This document shows positions 57,209-64,000 of a stretch of 64,000 bases of DNA, piece by piece. The first letter of the stretch is position 1, and each line of letters opens with the position of its first letter. The notes under the pieces are model-generated. The model saw only the letters and a program-made list of their open reading frames with translations. It was not told the DNA's origin and did no database searches. This stretch comes from Luteimonas sp. RC10. Its GTDB lineage: Bacteria > Pseudomonadota > Gammaproteobacteria > Xanthomonadales > Xanthomonadaceae. Both the position numbers and the translations under genes were made by a program. Location of the stretch: contig NZ_JACHYJ010000002.1 of assembly GCF_014192745.1 (NCBI RefSeq), positions 496,001 through 560,000 of the forward strand. The letters run 5' to 3'.

Positions 57209-57693
57209 CCGGGGCCCGTCACCGGGTGGCGGAACGCGCGCCCGGCTGGCCGCCGGGCGCGCCGGTCCACCTGCTCGACGTCAACGTGCTGCTGGCGTTG
57301 CTCGATCCCCTCCACGCGCACCATGACCGCGCCCACGACTGGTTCGCACGTGAAGGCGCGCAAGGTTGGGCTTCCTGCCCGATCACCCAGAACGGTGCGC
57401 TGCGAATCCTATCCAATCCGCGCTATTCCAACCCGGCCGAGTCGGTCACCGAGGCAGCGCAGGTGCTGGCCGGCCTGTGCGCGCATCCGGGGCATCGGTT
57501 CTGGCCCGACGCGCTGAGCCTGCTCGACGCGCAGCACGTCGCGCACGATCGGCTGCTGACCTCCGGCCAGGTCACCGATACCTATCTGCTGGCGCTCGCC
57601 GTCCAGATGGGCGGGCGTCTGGCCAGCTTCGATCGCCGCCTGGTGGTCGACGCGGTCCGCGGTGGCGCGCAGGCGCTGCACCTGCTGCCCTGA
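57205..57693 (+). CDS. VapC-like PIN domain toxin
   Basis: A 162-residue PIN-domain ribonuclease, expected to cleave tRNA or rRNA. Visible acidic positions: Asp25 in HLLDVNVLLALLD, the Asp of QVTDTYLLALAV and the Asp of ASFDRRL. At the usual second acidic position the sequence reads CPITQNGALRILSNP, with Gln in place of Glu, a form seen in some VapC-like groups. The first 20 residues before the PIN fold are not conserved. Start is GTG 57205 within the antitoxin stop. Confidence 0.85.
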   Translation: MTGARHRVAERAPGWPPGAPVHLLDVNVLLALLDPLHAHHDRAHDWFAREGAQGWASCPITQNGALRILSNPRYSNPAESVTEAAQVLAGLCAHPGHRFWPDALSLLDAQHVAHDRLLTSGQVTDTYLLALAVQMGGRLASFDRRLVVDAVRGGAQALHLLP

Positions 57694-57714
57694 GCGGGCC
57701 GCGCTGCGCACCGG

Positions 57715-59094
57715 TCAGCGCATCAGCACCACTTCCTCGGCGCTGGTGGGGTGGATGGCGACGGTGTCGTGGAAGTCATCCAGCGTGGCCCCCATCTTCA
57801 GTGCGACGGCAAAGCCCTGCAGGATCTCGTCAGCAGCGTCGCCGAGCAGGTGCAGGCCGACCACGCGCCGCGCCTCGCCCACACAGATCAGCTTGAACAG
57901 GCTGCACTGCGAGGTATCGGCCAGCGCCTCGATCATCGGGCGGAAGCGGCTGGTGTACACGTGCACATCGTCGCCATGTCGCTCGCGCGCCTGGGCCTCG
58001 GTCAGGCCGACCATCGCCAGCGGCGGATGCGAGAAAATCGCGCTGGGCACGTTCTCCGCATCGAGGCGCGCATCGGGCCGACCGCCGAACAGGCGGTCGC
58101 ACAACCGGCGCGCGGCCGCGATCGCGACCGGCGTGAGCGCCGGACCGCAACCGCAGATATCGCCTACCGCATGCACGCCGGGCGCGGGCGTGTCCTGGAA
58201 CGCATCGACCGGCAGATGACCCTGCGGGTCGGGCGCGATGCCGACGCGCTCCAGGCCCAGGTCGTCGGTGTTGGGGCGCCGTCCGGTCGCGAACAGCACC
58301 TGGTCGTAGTCCGCGAGCCGCAGACCACCATCGGTCTGGATCGCGATCCGCCCGTCGGCCTGCCGATGCAGCGCCTGCGAGGCCATGCCCAGATGCAGCA
58401 CGATCCCCTGCTGGGTGTAGTTGTCCTGCAACTGCGCGACCAGTTCGGGCTCGGCCTGGCGCAATAACCGGCCGTCGCGTACGACCAGCTCCACCTGACT
58501 GCCCAGGGCCTGCAGCACACCGGCCAACTCGACCGCGACGTAGCCGCCCCCCACGATCGCCACGCGCGGCGGCGCCTGCGTCCAGTGGAAGAAATCGTCC
58601 GAGACCACGCCCAGCGACGCGCCAGGAATCTGCGGCACGATCGGACGCGATCCGGTCGCGAGCACGATGTGCGGCGCGCGCAGCAAGGCGCCGTCGGCCG
58701 TTTCCACCGCGCCCTCCCCCGCCAGCCGGCCGCGCGTGGGAAGCAACAGCACGCCATCACGATCGAGCCGTCGGCGATAACTGGCATGGATGCCGTGGAT
58801 GTAGCGCTGACGATCGGTCAGAAAGCAGGGCCAGTCGAACGCCGCACGGCCGTCGCGCGGCAAGTCGTATCCAAGTCGCGCGGCGTGTCCGATGCGCAAG
58901 CCCAGGTCGGCGGCCAGCCACATCGCCTTCTTGGGCACACAGCCGACGTTGACGCAGGTGCCGCCGAGGTCGCCCGGCTCGAGCAGGGCAACACGCCGGC
59001 CGTACTCGGCAGCGCGGAAGGCCGCAGCGAGTCCGCCCGAGCCGCCGCCAACGACGATCAGGTCGAACGCGAGGGCATCGCCGGTCGCACTCAT
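57715..59094 (-). CDS. gor: Glutathione-disulfide reductase
   Basis: FAD-dependent enzyme that reduces GSSG with NADPH. The 459-residue product has the FAD motif VVGGGSGGLAAAFRAAEYG, the redox-active pair in GGTCVNVGCVPKKAMW (Cys47 and Cys52), the NADPH-binding IVGGGYVAVELAGVLQALG with VRDGRLLR downstream (Arg residues suit NADPH), and the C-terminal HPTSAEE. The CVNVGC form and ending fit Gor rather than dihydrolipoamide dehydrogenase. The ATG at 59094 overlaps the TGA of the oxidase gene. Confidence 0.9.
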   Translation of the reverse strand: MSATGDALAFDLIVVGGGSGGLAAAFRAAEYGRRVALLEPGDLGGTCVNVGCVPKKAMWLAADLGLRIGHAARLGYDLPRDGRAAFDWPCFLTDRQRYIHGIHASYRRRLDRDGVLLLPTRGRLAGEGAVETADGALLRAPHIVLATGSRPIVPQIPGASLGVVSDDFFHWTQAPPRVAIVGGGYVAVELAGVLQALGSQVELVVRDGRLLRQAEPELVAQLQDNYTQQGIVLHLGMASQALHRQADGRIAIQTDGGLRLADYDQVLFATGRRPNTDDLGLERVGIAPDPQGHLPVDAFQDTPAPGVHAVGDICGCGPALTPVAIAAARRLCDRLFGGRPDARLDAENVPSAIFSHPPLAMVGLTEAQARERHGDDVHVYTSRFRPMIEALADTSQCSLFKLICVGEARRVVGLHLLGDAADEILQGFAVALKMGATLDDFHDTVAIHPTSAEEVVLMR

Positions 59095-60338
59095 GCGAAC
59101 CTCGCCGGCGCGAAGGGGGCCGGATCGAATCCGGGCGGCGTTCCGCAGATCAAATCGCGGATCAGGTGGGCAGTGGCGACACTCATGCTGATACCGAGCA
59201 TGCCATGCCCGGTCGCCATCCAGATGTGACGATGCCCCGGCGCTGCACCGATCAGCGGCAGGTCGTCGACACAGACCGGGCGCAAGCCGGTCCACGTGTC
59301 CTGGCGTCGGGGCGCCGCTGGCAGATGCAGATACTCGCCGGCCGCCTGTTCGATCGCATCGATCCGCACCCAGTTAAGGCTGCGGTCGTAGCCGGCGAAC
59401 TCCATCGTGCCGCCCAGCCGCAGGCCGGCGTCCCAGACCGTCACGAACACGCTGCGCTCGTGCAGCACCATCGAACGCTGGGGCGCAGACACCGGACGTG
59501 CGTAGGTCATCGAGTAGCCCTTGCCCGGTTGCACCGGCACCCGCAGTCGCAGCCCGCGCGCGACGCCGGGCGACCAGGCACCGGCGGCCAGCAGCAGATC
59601 GCGGCCGGCGAAGTCGCCGCGCGAGGTCGTCACACGCACGCCTTGCGCAGTCTCCTCGGCCGACAGCACCTCGCACTGTTCTTCCAGCGTGCCGCCTGCC
59701 GCGCGGAACGCCGCAGCCATTCCCGCGACGTAGACATCGGGCCGCAGGCGCGCGTCGCCTGGAAAACGCACGACGCCGGCGACCCCCTCGCGCAGCGCCG
59801 GCTCCTCGCGCAGCGCGCGTGGGCCGTCGATCTGGTCCAGCGTCAGACCCAGCTCGCGCAGCATGCGCGCCTCGTCCTCGAAGGCATCGAATTGCGCACG
59901 GTCCCGGTAGACGTAGTCGATGCCAGTCGCCGCGAACTCGCATTCGATGCCGTGGTCGGCGAGCCAGTCCGGGAATGCCGTGCGCGACGCCTGCAGGATC
60001 GCCGCCCGCGCGCGCGTGGCGTGCCGCCAGTCGCGGTGGTTGCAGCGCAGCGCGAACCTCGCGAGCCAGGCCCACAGCGCCGGATCGAAACGCGGCGCGA
60101 TGCGCAGCGGTGCGTCGTTGGCGAACAGCCAGCGCAATGCACGCGCGATCGCACCCGGCGCCGCCAATGGTGCGGCATGGCTGGGGGTGATGGTGCCGCA
60201 ATTGCCGTGCGAGCTGCCGCAGCCCGCGGTGCCTGCCTCGAGCACCCGCACCCGGCGCCCGGCTTCGACCAGCGCCAGCCCACAGGCGAGGCCGACCGCG
60301 CCGCCGCCGACAATCAGCACGTCGTCGCGCGGGCTCAT
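59091..60338 (-). CDS. FAD-dependent amino-acid oxidase/dehydrogenase (DadA/LhpB-like)
   Basis: A 415-residue flavoenzyme with the N-terminal FAD motif VLIVGGGAVGLACGLALVEAG, GTAGCGSSHGNCGTITPSHA (the form common in D-amino acid and D-hydroxyproline dehydrogenases), VPVQPGKGYSMT and the C-terminal TGHGMLGISMSVATAHLIRDLI. The likely substrate is a D-amino acid or D-hydroxyproline; no hydroxyproline epimerase or dehydratase genes are nearby, so the exact substrate is open. It overlaps genes on both sides by 4 bp. Confidence 0.85.
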   Translation of the reverse strand: MSPRDDVLIVGGGAVGLACGLALVEAGRRVRVLEAGTAGCGSSHGNCGTITPSHAAPLAAPGAIARALRWLFANDAPLRIAPRFDPALWAWLARFALRCNHRDWRHATRARAAILQASRTAFPDWLADHGIECEFAATGIDYVYRDRAQFDAFEDEARMLRELGLTLDQIDGPRALREEPALREGVAGVVRFPGDARLRPDVYVAGMAAAFRAAGGTLEEQCEVLSAEETAQGVRVTTSRGDFAGRDLLLAAGAWSPGVARGLRLRVPVQPGKGYSMTYARPVSAPQRSMVLHERSVFVTVWDAGLRLGGTMEFAGYDRSLNWVRIDAIEQAAGEYLHLPAAPRRQDTWTGLRPVCVDDLPLIGAAPGHRHIWMATGHGMLGISMSVATAHLIRDLICGTPPGFDPAPFAPARFA

Positions 60339-61573
60339 GCCACCTGGTACGCGCGCCGCCACGTGGGTCGGTGGCCGTAGGTCGCCCAGCGCCACAGCCA
60401 TTCCACCGGCCCGTGGCGATGCCGCGCCAGCCAGACAGGACTGATCGCCAGCTGCGCCGCGAACACCACCAGCACCAGGCCGGTCTGCGCCGCGCGCCCG
60501 AGCTCGCCCCACAGACCAGCGCCGTAGCCATAGAACAGCAACGAACACACCAACGATTGCGCAAGGTAATGCGTCAAGGCCATGCGGCCGGCCGGCGCGA
60601 AGGCGCGCAGCACCCGCTGTCCGGACGCCGATGTCCAGGCCAGCACCAGCAACGCGACATAGGCCAGCGACATCGGCAGCGATCCGAGCAGCATCAAGCC
60701 CACCGACAACGCGGCACGTGGCGCGAGCGGGCTGTCGAACGACGTGCCCAACCACACGCCCAGGGCCGTGAACAGCACCGCAGGCGGCAGCGCCCAGGCC
60801 AGCAGCCGCCACCAGAAACCGCGGTGCTCGGCGGATGCGCGCAGCCAGCCGCCGCGCAGCAACCAACTGCCGATCAGGAACACGCCGGCAATCATCGGCA
60901 CCTGGAACAACTGGCTTTGCAGGCCCAGTTGCAGGTAGTCGGACACACGACGTTGCGTGATCTCGCCGAAGCTGCCGCTGGGGTAGATGCGCTCGGCGGC
61001 TTCGCGCCCCGACGCCAATGCGCCTGCAAAATCGGCCAGCATCGCATCGGGCACCAGCGCCAGCAGCGCGGCGTTCACCAGATAGAACGCCCCAACCCCG
61101 GCATAGAGTGTCAGTCCGACAGCGAGCTGCCAGCGAGGCGCGATCTCGCGCATCGCCAGCAGCAACAGTCCGGCGATGGCATAGCTGTGCAGGATGTCGC
61201 CCCACCACATCAGCACGATGTGCAGCAGGCCGAAGGCCAGCAGCACCGCCTGGCGGCGCAGGAAGACCGGCGCGACCGGACGCCCCGAGGCGGCGATGCG
61301 CTCGCTCATCAGCGCAAAGCCCATGCCGAACAGCAGCGAGAACATCGTCCAGAACTTGCCGGCGATGAAGACGTGGACGCCCCAGGCGACCGCCCAATCC
61401 AGGCCAGTGGCCTCGGGCGGGATACCCGCGCCCATCTCCTGCGCCGGCCGCGAGAACGCTTCGATGTTCATCGCGAACACGCCCAGCAGCGCGACGCCGC
61501 GCAGGGCATCGAGGATCTCCAGCCGCTGCGCAGCGGGCACCGGCCCCAGTACGGCATGCCGTGATGCGCTCAT
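60335..61573 (-). CDS. DUF418 domain membrane protein
   Basis: A 412-residue inner-membrane protein with about eight to nine helices and the DUF418/HGSNAT-like core: RLEILDALRGVALLGVFAMNI, FSLLFGMGFALM, and the C-terminal AFAPAGRMALTHYLAQSLVCSLLFYGYGAGLWG that defines DUF418. The function is unknown. GGGGGA precedes the ATG at 61573. Its TGA overlaps the ATG of the flavoenzyme gene. Confidence 0.88.
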   Translation of the reverse strand: MSASRHAVLGPVPAAQRLEILDALRGVALLGVFAMNIEAFSRPAQEMGAGIPPEATGLDWAVAWGVHVFIAGKFWTMFSLLFGMGFALMSERIAASGRPVAPVFLRRQAVLLAFGLLHIVLMWWGDILHSYAIAGLLLLAMREIAPRWQLAVGLTLYAGVGAFYLVNAALLALVPDAMLADFAGALASGREAAERIYPSGSFGEITQRRVSDYLQLGLQSQLFQVPMIAGVFLIGSWLLRGGWLRASAEHRGFWWRLLAWALPPAVLFTALGVWLGTSFDSPLAPRAALSVGLMLLGSLPMSLAYVALLVLAWTSASGQRVLRAFAPAGRMALTHYLAQSLVCSLLFYGYGAGLWGELGRAAQTGLVLVVFAAQLAISPVWLARHRHGPVEWLWRWATYGHRPTWRRAYQVA

Positions 61574-61643
61574 TGCATGTCCCCCGATCGACCGATCCGG
61601 CCCGGCGGCGCGACGCCTCCCCGCGTCGCGCACCGTTGGCGGA

Positions 61644-62123
61644 TCAGTGGTGGTGACCGCCGTCGCCGTGGACGTGGCCGTGCTCGATTTCCTCGGTCGA
61701 GGCCTCGCGCACTTCGACGATCTCGATGTCGAACGTCAGATCCTTGCCGGCCATCGGATGGTTCAGGTCGACATCGACCACGCTCATGCCGACCTTCTCG
61801 ATCGTCACCGCGCGCGGGCCAAAGCTGGTGTTGAGCACCACCTGCTGGCCGACACTGAGCTTCTGGTCGCCAAAGTGCTTCTTGGGCACGCGCTGGGTCA
61901 TGCCTTCGCGGCGCTCACCATAGGCCTCGGCGGCGGTGACCTCGGCCTTGAAGCTCTCGCCGGCCTCGCGGCCTTCCATCGCCTTTTCCAGACCCGGGAT
62001 GATGTTGCCGTGGCCGAACAGGATCGCCAGCGGATCGCGATCGCGCGACGTCTCCACCGGCGCCTGGCCAGCCTCCGCGACGCTGTAGTGGAAACGGACG
62101 ACGCGGTCTTTCTCGATCTTCAT
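61644..62123 (-). CDS. slyD: FKBP-type peptidyl-prolyl isomerase SlyD
   Basis: A 159-residue FKBP/SlyD isomerase and metallochaperone. The core reads VVRFHYSVAEAG near the start, GHGNIIPGLEKAMEGREAGE, and ends in the His-rich nickel/zinc-binding tail EHGHVHGDGGHHH. The ATG at 62123 begins MKIEKDRVV, as in other SlyD proteins. It diverges from the NlpC/P60 gene at 62206. Confidence 0.93.
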   Translation of the reverse strand: MKIEKDRVVRFHYSVAEAGQAPVETSRDRDPLAILFGHGNIIPGLEKAMEGREAGESFKAEVTAAEAYGERREGMTQRVPKKHFGDQKLSVGQQVVLNTSFGPRAVTIEKVGMSVVDVDLNHPMAGKDLTFDIEIVEVREASTEEIEHGHVHGDGGHHH

Positions 62124-62205
62124 GGGGAAACCCTGGTGATGCGGCCGCAAGGCCGCTTGAGGACGGTGGCGCACATGCGGCACGATGCCGGGACTGGCAG
62201 GTGGA

Positions 62206-62790
62206 ATGACGTATATGCAGGCAAGTCCGCATTATCCCGACTCCGACGCGTTCGCGCCAACCGGGCGGCGCCGCGCGGTTGGCGTGCTGACGATGACGCT
62301 CGCCCTGCTCGCGCTGGCCGGCTGCGGCGGGCGCGATGTTCGCCCGGCCGCGCCGGCCGCCTCGGCGCCGGTCCCGCAGCGCACCTGGAATACGGTGTCG
62401 CCGACCGACCCGGCGGCGGCCAATGCGGTGCTGATGCGCGCGATCAGCCTGGTCGGCACGCCTTATCGATATGGCGGCAACACGCCCGAGGGCGGCTTCG
62501 ACTGCAGCGGCCTGGTGAACTACGTGTTCCGCGACATGCTCGATGTGCGGCTGCCGCGTTCATCGCGCGAGCTCTACGCCTACCAGGGGCCGAAGATCGA
62601 TGCCGAGCGGCTGGCCCCGGGCGATCTGGTGTTTTTCGGCAGCGGCGGGAGCGTTTCCCACGTCGGGATCTATGTCGGCGAGGGCCGCTTCGTGCACGCA
62701 CCGAGCACCGGCGGCACCGTGCGCCTGGACCATCTGGACGGCAGCTACTGGCGCCGGAACTACACGGGGTCACGACGCGTTCTTCACTGA
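62206..62790 (+). CDS. NlpC/P60 family lipoprotein peptidase (copy 1)
   Basis: A 194-residue cell-wall hydrolase, likely cutting gamma-D-Glu-diaminopimelate or other peptidoglycan peptide bonds from the outer membrane side. It has a long positively charged n-region (TGRRRAVG), a lipobox LALAGC, and one NlpC/P60 domain (about 75-190) with the nucleophile in GGFDCSGLVNYVF and the His in VSHVGIYVGEGRFVHAP. Starts at 62185, 62206 and 62215 are possible; 62206 was chosen because AGGTGG sits just before. Confidence 0.85.
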   Translation: MTYMQASPHYPDSDAFAPTGRRRAVGVLTMTLALLALAGCGGRDVRPAAPAASAPVPQRTWNTVSPTDPAAANAVLMRAISLVGTPYRYGGNTPEGGFDCSGLVNYVFRDMLDVRLPRSSRELYAYQGPKIDAERLAPGDLVFFGSGGSVSHVGIYVGEGRFVHAPSTGGTVRLDHLDGSYWRRNYTGSRRVLH

Positions 62791-62898
62791 ATAGCGAGCA
62801 CAAACAAGCACTTGGGCGCATTCAGTAACTTTTGCTTAACAACTCCTTCGCGCAAACCCGGTAGCTTCCCCCGCTGGTCCGGAAGATGTGAAGCACAC

Positions 62899-63555
62899 GT
62901 GACGACGACAGACGCGTCTTTAAATGGCGCTGGCGCCTCCCGCAGCCTCCTCCGCAACACCTCCGCCGCGCTGCTGCTTGCGCTGGCGACCGCCCCGGCA
63001 TTCGCAGGCCCTGGCCTGGCCGCCGACTCAGCGGATCAGTTCGATCAGACCACATCGGTCGCGAAGGCGATCGTCACACCCGCCGCCCAGTTGCAGCAGC
63101 CGCAGATGCTCCTGGCCAGCGACATCAACCAGCTCATCGCGATGGAAGTCGACAAGCCGGTGCAGGTCGCTGATGGCCGGGTCGAGTCCCTGCTCAAGCG
63201 CGCACTCACCCTGCTCGGCACGCCCTACCGCTGGGGCGGCTCCAGCCCCGACAGCGGTTTCGACTGCAGCGGCCTGGTCGGCTACGTCTTCCGCACCGCG
63301 CTGGGCATCGAACTGCCGCGCGTCTCGCGCGAGATGGCCCAGAACGGCGAACGCATCGACCGCACCTCGCTGACCGCCGGCGACCTGGTCTTCTTCGGCC
63401 GCCGCGGCAACCGCATCGACCACGTCGGCATCTACCTGGGCGAAGGCCGCTTCGTCCACGCCCCGCGCAGCGGCAAGGACGTCATGGTCTCCGACCTCGA
63501 CTCCGGCTACTGGGCCACCCGCTTCCAGGTCGCCCGCCGCGTCGCCGGCGTCTGA
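62899..63555 (+). CDS. NlpC/P60 family secreted peptidase (copy 2)
   Basis: A 218-residue exported peptidoglycan hydrolase with a GTG start at 62899, a signal peptide (SLLRNTSAALLLALATAPAFA, cleavage before GPG) but no lipobox, and one NlpC/P60 domain (about 110-215): TPYRWGGSSPDSGFDCSGLVGYVF with the catalytic Cys and IDHVGIYLGEGRFVHAPRSG with the catalytic His. It is about 50% identical to copy 1 by eye over the domain, so the pair arose by duplication. The frame is open upstream to 62812, but that part is not signal-like. Confidence 0.88.
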   Translation: MTTTDASLNGAGASRSLLRNTSAALLLALATAPAFAGPGLAADSADQFDQTTSVAKAIVTPAAQLQQPQMLLASDINQLIAMEVDKPVQVADGRVESLLKRALTLLGTPYRWGGSSPDSGFDCSGLVGYVFRTALGIELPRVSREMAQNGERIDRTSLTAGDLVFFGRRGNRIDHVGIYLGEGRFVHAPRSGKDVMVSDLDSGYWATRFQVARRVAGV

Positions 63556-63575
63556 CCCGCAGCTCCGCGATGCCG

Positions 63576-63605
63576 AAGGCCGCCGAAAGGCGGCCTTTTG
63601 CGTTT
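63576..63605 (+). terminator. Rho-independent terminator after NlpC copy 2
   Basis: GGCCGCC (63578-63584) pairs with GGCGGCC (63589-63595) over a GAAA loop, followed by TTTTGCGTTT. It begins 20 bp after the stop codon. Confidence 0.88.
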
Positions 63606-63615
63606 CCAACACAAA

Positions 63616-63693
63616 AAAACCGGGGTCAGAGTCGCTTTTCCTCCCAGCCACCCGGCTGAGGCGAATCGGAAAAGTCACTCTGACCCCGGTTTT
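63616..63693. repeat. REP-like inverted repeat element 1
   Basis: The left arm (63616-63640, beginning AAAACCGGGGTCAGAGT) and the right arm (63669-63693) are reverse complements at 23 of 25 positions. The 28-bp centre is also GC-rich. The outer 17 bases equal the arm at 17129. Confidence 0.88.
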
Positions 63694-63791
63694 GTGGGTG
63701 CATCCCTGGGCTGAGTCGTTTCTCGTCGCAGGCCTGCCCGCAGATGCGCATCCCCCCATTCCACCCGAGTGGCCGCGGCTCCGGCAGTCAT

Positions 63792-63872
63792 AAACCGGGG
63801 TCAGAGTCGATTTTCGATCCATCGATCCGAGGTGCGGCCCGGCTCTGCAAAAATCGACTCTGACCCCGGTTT
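63792..63872. repeat. REP-like inverted repeat element 2
   Basis: The left arm (63792-63814, AAACCGGGGTCAGAGT then CGATTTT) and right arm (63850-63872) are exact reverse complements over 23 bases, with a 35-bp centre unlike that of element 1. Confidence 0.9.
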
Positions 63873-63878
63873 TGGGGC

Positions 63879-64000
63879 TCAGTATTGGGCGGTGCGCACC
63901 AGCAGGTGCTTGGCGATGGCGCCGTGCAGGCGGCCGATGCCGCGGCACAGGTGCAGGGTGCCGAACAGCAGCAGCACGCCGATCGCCGACAACAGCGGCA
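63879..64000 (-). CDS. C-terminal end of a membrane protein (partial)
   Basis: The minus strand gives 39 complete codons ending LHLCRGIGRLHGAIAKHLLVRTAQY and a TGA at 63881-63879, preceded by a hydrophobic helix (LLSAIGVLLLFGTL). The helix followed by a GRLH...AKHLLV basic tail recalls the end of bacterial 'putative sensor' membrane domains, but this is a weak resemblance. The start lies beyond the window; the gene is convergent with the NlpC genes across the repeats. Confidence 0.55.
   Translation of the reverse strand, partial: PLLSAIGVLLLFGTLHLCRGIGRLHGAIAKHLLVRTAQY

Larger units (their letters stand above)
63556..63878. other. 323-bp intergenic region carrying repeat elements
   Basis: No gene supported. 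It contains the terminator of copy 2 and two REP-like inverted repeats, separated by about 98 bp of unassigned sequence (63694-63791). Confidence 0.7.

Noticed and set aside
57715..59094. Dihydrolipoamide dehydrogenase or mercuric reductase
   Set aside because: The CVNVGC active-site form, the NADPH-type arginines and the HPTSAEE ending fit glutathione reductase. There is no lipoyl complex or mer gene nearby.

Overview
The window is chromosomal DNA from a high-GC (about 70% by eye) gammaproteobacterium, most likely Xanthomonadaceae/Lysobacteraceae (Lysobacter, Luteimonas or Xanthomonas relatives). Support comes from the gene blocks bamA-lpxD-fabZ-lpxA-lpxB-rnhB-dnaE-accA, pyrG-kdsA-eno-ftsB-ispD-ispF-truD and lexA-recA-recX-alaS-csrA-tRNA-Ser-tRNA-Arg. 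A LexA operator of the Xanthomonas/Xylella type (TTAG-N6-TACTA) in front of lexA and frequent GTG starts in GTGA overlaps agree with this.

Layout. 1-12131 (+): outer-membrane assembly and lipid A synthesis, RNase HII, the replicative polymerase DnaE, an unknown lipoprotein and AccA. 12189-16967: an Old Yellow Enzyme (-), then tilS, xseB, ispA and a GNAT acetyltransferase (+), then a DUF4870 membrane protein (-). 17316-27321: a second DUF4870 protein, TldE/PmbA, YjgA/DarP (+), TldD, the giant AsmA-like YhdP, RNase G and Maf. 27444-29238 (+): a SIMPL-domain protein, a 57-residue unknown and a TonB-like transducer. 29560-35532 (-): two tRNAs, csrA, alaS, recX, recA, lexA. 35584-42698 (-): a tightly coupled operon pyrG, small lipoprotein, kdsA, eno, ftsB, ispD, ispF, truD. 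42826-48549: an Ala-rich secreted protein (-), parE and an AEC transporter (+), a DHA2 MFS transporter and an N-formylglutamate amidohydrolase (-). 48586-56859: an accessory glycan/glycoprotein locus, with a TonB-dependent receptor (-) diverging from a coupled lacI, GH92 alpha-mannosidase and basic-secretory-protein peptidase unit (+). 56978-57693: a VapBC-type toxin-antitoxin pair. 57715-61573 (-): a coupled DUF418, FAD amino-acid oxidase and glutathione reductase operon. 61644-63555: SlyD (-) and two secreted NlpC/P60 hydrolases (+), followed by two REP-like hairpin elements and the 3' end of a membrane protein (-).

Most of the window is housekeeping sequence in conserved order. The parts most worth a second look are the compact mannosidase/peptidase locus with LacI-type operator candidates, the paired inverted AAACCGGGGTCAGAGT elements at the right end with a lone arm near 17.1 kb, a translationally coupled lipoprotein gene between pyrG and kdsA, a set of promoter-like hexamers lying 5-6 nt from start codons (probable leaderless mRNAs), and the direct truD-lexA junction. 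No CRISPR array, insertion sequence, prophage or rRNA gene was seen.
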